Of a DNA stretch of 20,000 nt, positions 13,220 through 19,892 are shown piece by piece. Source of the DNA: Symbiodinium natans (lineage: Eukaryota > Sar > Dinophyceae > Suessiales > Symbiodiniaceae); assembly GCA_905221605.1 (NCBI GenBank), contig CAJNDS010002071.1:370001-390000 (forward strand). The letters run 5' to 3'. Made by a program: the position numbers and the translations under genes. The notes beneath the pieces are model-generated. The model had not been told where the DNA came from. It made no database searches and saw only the letters and a program-made list of their open reading frames with translations. The number at the start of each line of letters is the position of its first letter. The stretch's first letter is position 1.

Positions 13220-13456
13220 TCATTGAACCTGTATCCTTTTGGACACCGCTTGCAGCAGGCCTTCCTTGTAGCGCAGCAACCACCGCGTAAAAGTACAATA
13301 TGAGGAGCCGAGGAGCCAGCTACGTGGGCATGCTTCATGGACGCTTGCGAAGTAGATCGCGTTTAGATGGCGAGCCACTGCTGTTGAAGCGTCGGCGCAA
13401 GTTGCGTTTTTCACGTGTGTTGGTTCAAGACAGAACACGGGCTGATAGGAGTTCAC
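13220..13456 (-). CDS. 78-codon minus ORF, unsupported function
   Basis: ATG-initiated on the minus strand, reading MNSYQPVFCLEPTHVKNATC and ending EGLLQAVSKRIQVQ. It is balanced and not repeat-derived, so it deserves a mention. However, the + strand over the same bases also carries an acceptor-like CTTGCAG with QAFLVAQQPPRKST open behind it. No conserved motif decides between them. Confidence 0.2.
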   Translation of the reverse strand: MNSYQPVFCLEPTHVKNATCADASTAVARHLNAIYFASVHEACPRSWLLGSSYCTFTRWLLRYKEGLLQAVSKRIQVQ

Positions 13457-13471
13457 GGTATTTCTACGTAG

Positions 13472-13624
13472 ACCCTTAGCCTTGTTGTAGGGGGCTCAAA
13501 GACCTCGCTGTCAGATGAGAAGAAGTTGGACGCGAACATCGCAAAGACTGAGGCGGACAGGGTGTCAAATAATATTCGAACATCGAAAATGTATACCGAA
13601 AGTTGGACGCAAATGCAAAAGTAG
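13472..13624 (+). CDS. exon-like segment, DEKKLDANIAKTEADRVSNN
   Basis: After GCTGTCAG at 13514 the frame continues as EKKLDANIAKTEADRVSNNI, then RTSKMYTESWTQMQK and TAG. It is strongly charged and helix-like. The frame is open upstream from 13472 as well, so the exon start is set by the acceptor-like CAG. A (TC)n tract begins 25 nt after the stop. The ATG ORF at 13515 in another frame runs into the TC repeat as SLSLSL and is rejected. Confidence 0.4.
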   Translation, partial: TLSLVVGGSKTSLSDEKKLDANIAKTEADRVSNNIRTSKMYTESWTQMQK

Positions 13625-13644
13625 TAAATGCGTAACTAGATCTC

Positions 13645-13755
<111 letters not shown>

Positions 13756-13859
13756 CTCCCTAATCTCATTTTATACATTCATGGGGTTGGGCACCGGCGG
13801 GCCTGTGGTGTGGTTGTGGGGGCTTAAGAATTCGGGACGTTGGATGTCGGCTGCTTGAG

Positions 13860-13904
13860 GCTCTCATCGGAGACATCCACGAGTTCACCCTGGCCCACAC
13901 CAAG
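13860..13904 (+). CDS. 45-nt exon-like segment bounded by AG and GT
   Basis: GCTTGAG on the left, ACCAAG|GTGGTG on the right. It reads exactly 15 codons, ALIGDIHEFTLAHTK. The frame is open further upstream (IRDVGCRLLE), so the exon could start earlier. It is flanked by unique sequence, not telomere arrays. No family is recognised. Confidence 0.35.
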
Positions 13905-14166
13905 GTGGTGGTGGCATCTCTACTCCGATGACGTTGATTTGCTTTGGGTTCTTTTCTTGAGGGTTTTGGTGCAGGAGTGTTTTTTGGTTTTTTTTTGGGG
14001 GGCGGGATCTCGGGTTTGGGGCGTGGCTCTGGAGTTTGGGAGTAGAAAGCGCAGGCCAGGCTCTAATGAAGGCACGGCGCCGGATACTGCCTGACCTTGC
14101 TGAAGCACATGCGCAAATGCCGCACATGAACTTGAAACCCTGCTAAGCCTTGTGTCAAGCTGGTAG

Positions 14167-14346
14167 CAGGTCACTTCTGAAACAGTCTCGGGTTTTGGGA
14201 AGTTTTGGGTTTCAGGCGCTGCTCCTGAACCTTGCGGGCAGGTGGCTGAAAAGGCTCGGGACGAGTTGGAGCAGCTGGCTGGCGTGCTCTCGAAATGCAA
14301 GTGCCTCTTGGATCGAGTTAAACAAGCTGAGATTTCTGGCGCTTGA
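14167..14346 (+). CDS. 59-codon frame ending in a coiled-coil-like helix
   Basis: Open after TAG at 14164. The last 42 codons read APEPCGQVAEKARDELEQLA, then GVLSKCKCLLDRVKQAEISG, then A and TGA. Leu/Val at heptad positions and dense Glu/Lys/Arg make it the most coiled-coil-like long piece. A likely acceptor is GCGGGCAG at 14241. A 154-codon minus ORF and a 114-codon + ORF overlap in other frames and look like shadows. No specific family is recognised. Confidence 0.5.
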   Translation, partial: QVTSETVSGFGKFWVSGAAPEPCGQVAEKARDELEQLAGVLSKCKCLLDRVKQAEISGA

Positions 14347-14499
14347 GATCCGAAATGATGCCTCTCGGTTAAGTGCGGAGGCACGACTACTCAAACTTGT
14401 TCATCAGTATTGGGGGCTTATTGTGTTAGTCAGATTTGAATATCAGAATTCAAGCCTCAGGCCACGCGAGCACATGCAGGACATGCCTGTTTAGCGTGA

Positions 14500-14631
14500 T
14501 CTTCCTGCAGGAATGAGCGCAGCTGCAGGTATTATCAGACACTACCAATTCTCAACCCTGCTTCTGCTAAGTCTGGCAAGATGCGCGTGTGTGCCTTCAT
14601 ATCCTACGAGTCAGCAAGAAACAGACGCTAG
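14500..14631 (+). CDS. 43-codon frame with FISY motif (TIR-like?)
   Basis: Open after TGA at 14497. Two acceptor-like TGCAG sites lie near its start (14510, 14529). It reads RYYQTLPILNPASAKSGKMR, then VCAFISYESARNRR and TAG. The (V)-x-x-FISY-x-S pattern resembles the first conserved box of TIR domains, usually D-(V/A)-F-(I/L)-S-(Y/F). Here Asp is replaced by Cys, and nothing downstream in the island continues the domain. The coding character is moderate and the family assignment weak. Confidence 0.3.
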   Translation, partial: SSCRNERSCRYYQTLPILNPASAKSGKMRVCAFISYESARNRR

Positions 14632-14701
14632 GAGGTTGCAACCCGCATAGGGGCATAGAGGCAATGTGCTGTTTGCTCGGGTCTTCCACAGTTCTTCTAT
14701 T

Positions 14702-14768
14702 AGGACCCCCAGAGGGGTCCTTATTATAAGGGAATCCTATTATTTGGAAGTATGCTAGGGCTCCCTTA
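14702..14768. mobile_element. two adjacent hairpins, possible palindromic element
   Basis: AGGACCCC-CAGA-GGGGTCCT (14702-14721) is a perfect 8-bp stem. It is followed by TAAGGGAATCCT (14727-14738), pairing with AGGGCTCCCTTA (14757-14768) at 10 of 12 positions. Confidence 0.45.
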
Positions 14769-14820
14769 TTTTCGCAAACCCCCTTTGTCCGTTTTGCTTA
14801 GATGGCTTAGGTTGCCGAAG

Positions 14821-15144
14821 ACCTAAACCCTAAACCCTGAGCCCTAAGCCCTAAGCCCTAAACCCTAAACCCTAAACCCTAAACCCTAAACCCAAAACCC
14901 TAAACCCTAAACCCTAAACCCTAAACCCTAAACCCTAAACGCACCCTAAACCCTAAACACCAAACCCTAGACCCTAGACCCTAGACCCTAAACCCTAAAC
15001 CCTAAACCCTAAACCCTAAACCCTAAACCCCAAACCCTAAACCCTAAACCCTAAACCCTAAGCCCTAAGCCTTAAGCCCTAAGCCCTAAGCCCAAAGCCC
15101 TAAGCCCTAAGCCTTAACCCTAAACCCTAAACCCTAAACCCACC
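14821..15144 (-). repeat. CCCTAAA array, C-strand, 324 bp
   Basis: The longest block in the window. It contains sub-runs of CCCTAAG (14838-14860, 15058-15110) and CCCTAGA (about 14968-14990) between canonical runs. Confidence 0.97.
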
Positions 15145-15169
15145 CGAAGCCCTCTTCTAAGGCTCGCAG

Positions 15170-15208
15170 CAGAAAAGCCTGGCCTTCCTGCAGCTTGGAG
15201 GCGCCTAA
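15170..15208 (+). CDS. possible C-terminal mini-exon
   Basis: After GCTCGCAG the frame reads QKSLAFLQLGGA and TAA. The whole unique island between two C-strand arrays is only 72 bp. It is too short for identification. Confidence 0.22.
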   Translation, partial: QKSLAFLQLGGA

Positions 15209-15216
15209 GCCCTGCA

Positions 15217-15385
15217 CCCTAAACCCTAAACCCTAAACCCTAAACCCTAAACCCTAAACCCTAAACCCTAAACCCTAAACCCTAAACCCTAAACCCTAAA
15301 CCCTAAACCCTAAACCCTAAACCCTAAACCCTAGACCCTAAACCCTAAACCCTAAACCCTCAACCCCAAACCCAAACCCCAAAGT
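15217..15385 (-). repeat. CCCTAAA array, C-strand
   Basis: About 20 nearly perfect heptamers followed by degenerate CCCCAAA. Confidence 0.97.
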
Positions 15386-15407
15386 TACCCAGAACCCTTA
15401 CCCCAGA

Positions 15408-15452
15408 CTTGTCTTCGAGCCCTCATGTCGAACACAACACACGGGCTGGAAT
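15408..15452 (+). CDS. possible mini-exon after CCCCAG
   Basis: A pyrimidine-rich lead (ACCCTTACCCCAG) precedes TCLRALMSNTTHGLE and a TGA. From 15460 to 15600 the sequence is a T/G-rich degenerate repeat (TTTTGGGG-like), which generates several false frames on both strands. Confidence 0.25.
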
Positions 15453-15619
15453 GAATGCTTTGGGGAATTTGGGGCTTTATGGTTTTGCGATTTTGGGTTT
15501 TGGGGTTTTGGGGTATTGGGATTTGGGTTTGGGGGTTTTGGTGCTTTGGTGCTTTGGGGTTTGGGGTGTGGGGGGTCCGAAAATTGGGGCCCAACCACAC
15601 CCCAGGCTCGAAACCATAT

Positions 15620-15709
15620 ATAACCCTAAACCCTAAAACCTAAATCCGAAACCCTAAACCCTAAACCCTACCCTAAACCCTTGTAGGGTTTAGGGTTTAG
15701 CGTTTAGGG
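15620..15709. repeat. diverging CCCTAAA and TTTAGGG arrays
   Basis: C-strand units at 15620-15682, then G-strand units at 15686-15709, separated by only a few bases (CCCTTGTAGGG). Confidence 0.9.
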
Positions 15710-15965
15710 TGGTTTTGGGTCTTCATGGTCGGTTGGCTCAGGGCTTGGGGATTGAAGGGCGTGATGGTTTAAAGGGTCTCAAGGTTTGGGGCATTGGAGT
15801 TTAGGGTTTTGTCTTTTATGCTTGGAGTTGCAGGGGTTTCAGGGTGTCGTTCAGTGCTTGCGTTTCTATAAGGCATGGGGCTTGGTTTAGGGACTGAACT
15901 TTAAGTTGCGGGTTTGGTGTGGAAAGTGGTTGGGATCAGTGCTTTGCGCTGTGTTAGGCTTGAGG
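15710..15965. other. T/G-rich unique sequence, nothing recognised
   Basis: Scattered telomere-like words (GGTTTAAAGGG, TTTAGGG) but no array, no coding-like frame and no inverted repeat. Confidence 0.5.
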
Positions 15966-16060
15966 GTTTATGGTTGGGATGCTCCCCTCATACTAACAGC
16001 CCTTCATAGGGACTATAGTACCCTCTAGCATAGTCCCTATGAAGGATCCCAAGCTTAAGG
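15966..16060. mobile_element. 79-bp MITE-like element with 15-bp perfect internal stem
   Basis: Element 15974-16052 starts TTGGGATGCTCCCC and ends GATCCCAA. Inside, CTTCATAGGGACTAT (16002-16016) and ATAGTCCCTATGAAG (16030-16044) pair perfectly around a 13-nt loop. Flanks GTTTATGG and GCTTAAGG match at 6 of 8 positions, consistent with a decayed 8-bp target duplication. It shares ACTAACAG and TATAGTACCC with the elements at 10070 and 18792. Confidence 0.65.
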
Positions 16061-16087
16061 TTTCTAGCCTTGCATGCGTCCGCCCAG

Positions 16088-16159
16088 AAGCTCGAAGTCG
16101 TCGTCCTTCCGGCAGGTGCATCGCACCGTGCTCCCTTCCATCTCTCCGAGGACACTTGA
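16088..16159 (+). CDS. exon-like segment, KLEVVVLPAGASHRAPFHLS
   Basis: After CGCCCAG the frame reads KLEVVVLPAGASHRAPFHLS, then EDT and TGA. A GT at 16116 (GGCAG|GTGCATC) could end the exon after nine codons. The frame is also open upstream through the end of the adjacent MITE-like element. KLEVVVLPAG looks like a buried beta strand. No family is recognised. Confidence 0.3.
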   Translation, partial: KLEVVVLPAGASHRAPFHLSEDT

Positions 16160-16186
16160 ACCTATCTAGAAACCCTGAACATCCCC

Positions 16187-16333
16187 AAGCCCTAAACCCT
16201 AAACCCTAAATCCTAAACCCGAAACCCTAAACCCCAAACCCCAAACCCTAAACCCTAAACCCCTAAACCCCTAAACCCCTAAACCCCTAAACCCCTAAAC
16301 CCCTAAACCCCTAAACCCGAAACCCTAAACCCT
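16187..16333 (-). repeat. CCCTAAA array with seven exact CCCCTAAA 8-mers
   Basis: Heptamers give way to an 8-bp unit CCCCTAAA repeated seven times at 16260-16315. Confidence 0.97.
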
Positions 16334-16409
16334 GCCTCCCAAACTTTAAAACCAAAACTGGAAGCCCTCTTCGGCTGAGGCTTCGGGGTTCTTAGAGAAT
16401 TTTTCTGTG

Positions 16410-16510
16410 TAGGGTTTAGGGTTTAGGGTTTAGGGTCTAGGGTTTAGGGTTTAGGGTTTAGGATTTAGGGTTTAGGGTTTAGGGTTTAGGGTTTAGGGTT
16501 TAGGGTTTAG
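16410..16510 (+). repeat. TTTAGGG array, G-strand
   Basis: About 14 heptamers with TCTAGGG and TTTAGGA single variants. Confidence 0.97.
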
Positions 16511-16624
16511 ACTCTGGATCAGGGACGTGGTGGTACTCTGATCCTTTTGTTCGAAAGGGTGGGTTAGGTGTCCTTACTAAACCCCAAAAACCCTGAGCAA
16601 ACAAGGGTTTTGGGTCATCTCAGG

Positions 16625-16741
16625 TCTACTTCACAAGGCTACGCCCCGACGATTGCCAGTAGTGGCGTTCTGGGTGCATTCTCCGGCCCTTTCATCATTA
16701 GTCCCCAAAATTGCCGACATAAAGGGATTAGGGGACTTTAG
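16625..16741 (+). CDS. exon-like segment, GYAPTIASSGVLGAFSGPFI
   Basis: After CTCAG the frame reads STSQGYAPTIASSGVLGAFS, then GPFIISPQNC, and stops where TTTAGGG repeat begins. The small-residue hydrophobic run ASSGVLGAFSGPFII could be a membrane helix, as in transporters. That is inference from composition only. The tail (RHKGIRGL) is probably intron or repeat-derived. Confidence 0.35.
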   Translation, partial: STSQGYAPTIASSGVLGAFSGPFIISPQNCRHKGIRGL

Positions 16742-16812
16742 GGTTTAGGGTTTAGGGTTTAGGCTTTAGGCTTTAGGCTTTAGGCTTTAAGCTTTAGGCT
16801 TTAGGCTTTAGG
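16733..16812 (+). repeat. TTTAGGG then GGCTTTA array
   Basis: Three canonical units followed by seven units of GGCTTTA (one AGCTTTA) at 16762-16810. Confidence 0.95.
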
Positions 16813-16918
16813 GTTTAGTCTTTACGGCGTTTCGGGTTTAGGGTGTTTCGGTCTTAGGACATGAGACTGTCCCTAAACCTCGGAGGCAGACCCGAGACCG
16901 GGCCATTTCATCTGCCAG

Positions 16919-16972
16919 GAGGAAATCGCGGCTATGGTCCAGGACCTGGGTACGGGCTCCCGCCTCAGCGAG
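16919..16972 (+). CDS. 54-nt exon-like segment, EEIAAMVQDLGTGSRLSE
   Basis: Left border TTTCATCTGCCAG is a good polypyrimidine acceptor. Eighteen codons follow without remainder, and the TTTAGGG array begins at once (GAG|GGTTTAGGG). The peptide is an acidic amphipathic helix. If spliced, the donor would come from the array itself (GT in GGTTTAGGG, with one or two bases of shift). No family is recognised. Confidence 0.5.
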
Positions 16973-17020
16973 GGTTTAGGGTTTAGGGTTTAGGGGTTTA
17001 GGGGTTTAGGGTTTAGGGTT
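16971..17020 (+). repeat. TTTAGGG array, G-strand
   Basis: Seven units, two of them 8-mers (TTTAGGGG). Confidence 0.95.
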
Positions 17021-17125
17021 ACTGAAACCTTTGGGATTAGGCTCCGTTCCCTGAGTTAGAAGACCGCGCAAGCCTTGAAGCCCAAAACATCGAAGCTCAC
17101 AAGTTGCGACTGAGTCCTCCCACAG

Positions 17126-17204
17126 CTTTTTGCAGCTAAGGGCCTTAGAACAAGTATCTTTTTAGACATGTCTTTTTGCAGCTAAGAGCCTTAGAACAAG
17201 CATC
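17126..17204 (+). repeat. 33-bp tandem duplication carrying an acceptor and LRALEQ codons
   Basis: Copy 1 at 17126-17158 and copy 2 at 17172-17204 (period 46 bp) differ at two positions. Both contain CTTTTTGCAG, an acceptor-like motif, followed by CTA AG(G/A) GCC TTA GAA CAA, reading LRALEQ. One difference is synonymous (AGG/AGA) and the other changes GTA to GCA. It looks like a duplicated small exon or duplicated 3' splice region. Confidence 0.65.
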
Positions 17205-17246
17205 GTCTCGTTGATTTTGTCGCTTCGGACCGCTGGTTCTTTGGGG

Positions 17247-17350
17247 GTAGGGTTTAGGGTTCAGGGTTTGGGGTTTAGGCTTAGGGGTTCAGGAGTTTAG
17301 GAGTTCAGGAGTTTTGGGGTCTAGGGTTTTTATAGGGTTTAGGGTCTAGG
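17247..17350 (+). repeat. degenerate TTTAGGG/TTCAGGA block
   Basis: G-strand orientation with many substitutions, including GGAGTTCA units. Confidence 0.85.
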
Positions 17351-17515
17351 GGACGTAGGGCCCTCAATAGGAAGGGCAGAGAGTAGTTCTGGGGTTCCAA
17401 AACCCTGAACGTCCAAGCAGTCGGCGCCCGTCATGCTGAACCCTCATGACTCGAATATTCCCGATGACCCTGAGAACCCTAATCTGCCTAGTAACCCCAC
17501 TAATATCCCTGAACC

Positions 17516-17602
17516 CTACAACCCAAACCCCAAACCCCAAATCCCAAATCCCAAATCCCAAACCTTAAGCCCTAAACCCTAAACCCTAAACCCTAAACCC
17601 TT
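17516..17602 (-). repeat. CCCCAAA/CCCAAAT/CCCTAAA array
   Basis: C-strand, with three CCCAAAT units between CCCCAAA and canonical parts. Confidence 0.93.
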
Positions 17603-17641
17603 TGACCTCTGAGCCGCAACGCTCAGGCTTCGCATCTTCAG

Positions 17642-17700
17642 GCTCGGCGACGCAAGCCGCTTCCAGCGCGCAGCAAGGCGCGGCGGGTTCTTCGGGGACG
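17642..17700 (+). CDS. Ala/Ser-rich exon-like segment
   Basis: After ATCTTCAG the frame reads SATQAASSAQQGAAGSSGT, and GTTTGGGTGG follows as a possible donor. The composition fits a flexible linker or a chloroplast-targeting region. The same bases in another frame give an Arg-rich peptide (QARRRKPLPARSKARRVLRG), so the frame is uncertain. Confidence 0.3.
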
Positions 17701-17711
17701 GTTTGGGTGGG

Positions 17712-17848
17712 ATTAGGGTTTAGGGTTTAGGGTTTAGGGTTTGGGGTTTGGGGTTTGGGGTTTGGGGTTTGGGGTTTGGGGTTTGGGGTTTGGGGTTTGG
17801 GGTTTGGGGTTTGGGGTTTGGGGTTTAGGTTTTGGGGTTTAGGGTTCA
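17712..17848 (+). repeat. TTTAGGG array with twelve exact GGGGTTT units
   Basis: After four canonical units, GGGGTTT repeats twelve times without error at 17743-17826, then TTTAGGG returns. Confidence 0.97.
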
Positions 17849-18127
17849 GCATCTCAAGTCCAGGCATTCGCTAGTCCAGCAGTGTGGTGAACCGGGAGAA
17901 TTTCCCGCCCGCCCAGAGATTCCCATAACATTATCCATCTATCAAGTTCATTTACTCCATAAGCCCTAGGCCCTGTACCATAAGGTCCTAAACGCCCTGC
18001 ACCACTTGCCTCAAACGGCTTTTCCAATCAGATAAGTTTAGACGGAAAAGAGACGGGGTTGAGGTCGGACCAATAAACTAAGTAACATCCCACCAGCAAA
18101 CTGGTGCTCGTTTTGCGTCGAAGCAAC
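17849..18127. other. unique sequence, nothing recognised
   Basis: No array, no supported frame. The minus-strand 122-codon ORF starting in the next region ends here, with a tail unlike its proline-rich start. Confidence 0.4.
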
Positions 18128-18144
18128 GGGGGGGGGGGGGGGGG
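18128..18144. repeat. G17 homopolymer
   Basis: Seventeen G in a row, giving poly-Gly or poly-Pro in overlapping frames. Confidence 0.97.
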
Positions 18145-18385
18145 AGGCGTCCGGCTTGGGCGGGCATCCAGTGGCTTCAAGAGGCTTCGGGAGGCCCTAG
18201 ACGGGGGGGTGGTCCGGTTACATCTCCGGTTTGAGCATCCGGGTGGACTAACGAGGCTTTGGGAAGCCTCAGAAACGGTTCCGGTTTCGACCTTAGAAAG
18301 GGGTCCGATTTCGGCTCCGGTTTTGGGATGGGGTGGCGCTTGAGAGGCTTGGGGTGGTCCGGTTGCGACCCCCGTTTTGTCTCCG
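18145..18385. repeat. degenerate GAGGCTT / GGTGGTCCGGTT repeat
   Basis: GAGGCTT(C/T/G)GGG recurs three times and the 13-mer GGGTGGTCCGGTT twice (18207-18219, 18352-18364), with several TCCGGTTT copies between. It reads as an old tandem repeat of roughly 70-80 bp. Both overlapping ORFs (79 and 122 codons) reflect this composition. Confidence 0.5.
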
Positions 18386-18391
18386 AAACAC

Positions 18392-18470
18392 GACACCCTA
18401 AACCCTAAACCCTCAACCCTGAATCCTGAACCCTGAACCCTAAACCCTGACCCCTAGACCCTTTAAGCCC
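18392..18470 (-). repeat. CCCTAAA/CCCTGAA array, C-strand
   Basis: About ten units, mixed. Confidence 0.9.
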
Positions 18471-18496
18471 TGTACGCCCGAAGCTTGCCAGGCCAG

Positions 18497-18532
18497 GAGG
18501 ATGAGACCGCAGTTGAAGATTTGGTCCGGCAA
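18497..18532 (+). CDS. 36-nt exon-like segment, EDETAVEDLVRQ
   Basis: Left border GGCCAG, right border CGGCAA|GTAGAG. It reads twelve codons exactly. It is an acidic helix of the same character as the 16919 and 19523 segments. The frame is also open beyond the GT (VEDSPGLG) until it enters repeat. The segment is short, but both borders fit. Confidence 0.4.
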
Positions 18533-18550
18533 GTAGAGGACTCTCCGGGC

Positions 18551-18690
18551 TTAGGGTGTAGGGTTGGGTGTTTAGGGTTTAGGGTTTAGGGTTTAGGGTT
18601 TAGGGTTCAGGGTTTGGGGTTTAGGGTTGAGGGTTGAGGGTTGAGGGTTTCGGGTTTAGGGTTTAGGGTTCAGGGTTTAGGGGGCTGGGT
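18551..18690 (+). repeat. TTTAGGG/TTGAGGG array, G-strand
   Basis: About 18 units, including a TTGAGGG run near 18625-18645. A degenerate extension reaches 18785. Confidence 0.93.
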
Positions 18691-18791
18691 GTCGGGTTTA
18701 GGGGTTGAAGAGTCGGGAATTTCAGGCTTTGAGGGATATGGGGGTTTAGGGTTTAGGGAACTAGAGGAAGTAGGGATTTGGGGTTCATGGG

Positions 18792-19165
18792 CTGGGAGGT
18801 TCCCCCTTTTAAATAGGGATTCTGGGCTTATAGTACCCCCCATTGGAAGATGTTCCCCTTTCCACTAACAGTCCTTAATCGGGATTGTGACATTATCGTA
18901 CCCCCTATTGTAATTCCTTTTCCGGACTGTTACTGGGTCCTTGTTTGGCTATACTGTTGAATTTTGTGTCATATTAAATTCCCAATTAGGAATAAACGTG
19001 ATCAGTTTAAACGGGGGGTTACGAAAATCAGGTACCCCTAGTATAGTCCCCCAATAGTACGTAGGATTCCCTTGTAAGAAGGACCCCAGGAAGGTACCTC
19101 TATATTCAGAAACCCCCATATGACCCCAACAAGGAAGCAGGTTAGTATAAGGGGGAGCATCCCAA
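18792..19165. mobile_element. 374-bp composite MITE-like element, TTGGGATGTTCCCC family
   Basis: Left end CTGGGAGGTTCCCCCTT; right end AAGGGGGAGCATCCCAA. Outside flanks TTCATGGG and GTCATGGT share TCATGG at positions 2-7, as a decayed 8-bp duplication. A second left-type end lies inside at 18844 (TTGGAAGATGTTCCCC with ACTAACAGTCC behind it), so one copy probably inserted into another. GTACCCCC occurs near each left end, as in the 10070 and 15974 copies. It has no transposase. Confidence 0.6.
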
Positions 19166-19249
19166 GTCATGGTCATAGTACCCAGAAGGATTCAGGCATG
19201 CCAGTCTCTAAGGGTACTTGTACGGTCCTACCCTCAGACAGTCTATCAC

Positions 19250-19294
19250 CCCTAAACCCTGAACCCTAAACCCTAAACCCTAAACCCTAAACCC
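19250..19294 (-). repeat. CCCTAAA array, C-strand
   Basis: Six units. Confidence 0.95.
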
Positions 19295-19522
19295 TGAGTT
19301 CAGATGAGTTGCTTCTTCGTAAGTAAACGGGGCTCTCCAAAGCCTACACCTGGGAACATGCCTCTGTCTTTCCTTACTCGGTTCCAGCGGGCCGCATGTA
19401 GGGTTCTTTTTCAGAGTGTTTATTAGGCCAACTTTGCAAACCCTATAATCCTTATAAACCTGATAAACCTTATAAACCCTATAAACTCTAAACACTAAGT
19501 TCTCGCCTTTACAGCTTGAAAG
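19295..19522. other. unique sequence, candidate intron 3' region
   Basis: Contains degenerate ACCCTATAAA-like units at 19440-19490 and ends with TCTCGCCTTTACAG and CTTGAAAG, both possible acceptors for the next segment. Confidence 0.4.
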
Positions 19523-19577
19523 CAGCGTCTCGAGGAGCTCGAGAGGAAAGTTGACGACCTGGAGGACGGCCTGCAAA
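19523..19577 (+). CDS. coiled-coil exon-like segment, QRLEELERKVDDLEDGLQ
   Basis: Preceded by a pyrimidine-rich stretch, ACAG at 19514 and GAAAG at 19522. The frame reads QRLEELERKVDDLEDGLQ, then ILNL. L, L, V, L, L fall in a 3-4 heptad spacing with charged residues between, the classic coiled-coil signature. Third positions are mostly C or G. After ATCCTAAAC the frame becomes repeat-like. I am fairly confident of the coding character, not of any gene name. Confidence 0.55.
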
Positions 19578-19579
19578 TC

Positions 19580-19892
19580 CTAAACTTGCCATTTCAAACC
19601 CCTAAGCCTTAAACCCCAAACCCGAAAGGCCGTGAAACTTGTCTCGGTTTTAGGGCTAAGGAGGGGAACCCGCGTGACTCCCGATTCTCTTCAGGCGTTT
19701 GGGGCTTCAGGGTTTTGTGCTTTTAGGGTTCTGGGTTGGGCTACCCCCTGCTTTTTTAATAGTGAGAAGAACCAGCGCCGTTAGACCGTGAACCCTGAGC
19801 CCTACACATAGACCCTAGACCCTATAAATCGCACAGGGTTTACGGATATAGGGTTTAGGTGTGGGTTCAGGGTTGAGGCCCTAGGGTTTCAC
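19580..19892. other. unique sequence with scattered heptamers
   Basis: Single or paired telomere-like units at 19600, 19800 and 19845. No coding-like frame found. Confidence 0.5.

Noticed and set aside
15385-15643. Several overlapping frames with GLGV/GFGV and NPKPQ/PNPK patterns
   Set aside because: They are translations of TTTGGGG-type degenerate repeat in different registers. The same false patterns occur over every array in the window.
18949-19176. 75-codon minus ORF
   Set aside because: It lies inside the composite MITE-like element and ends in its terminal repeat, with no transposase-like residues.
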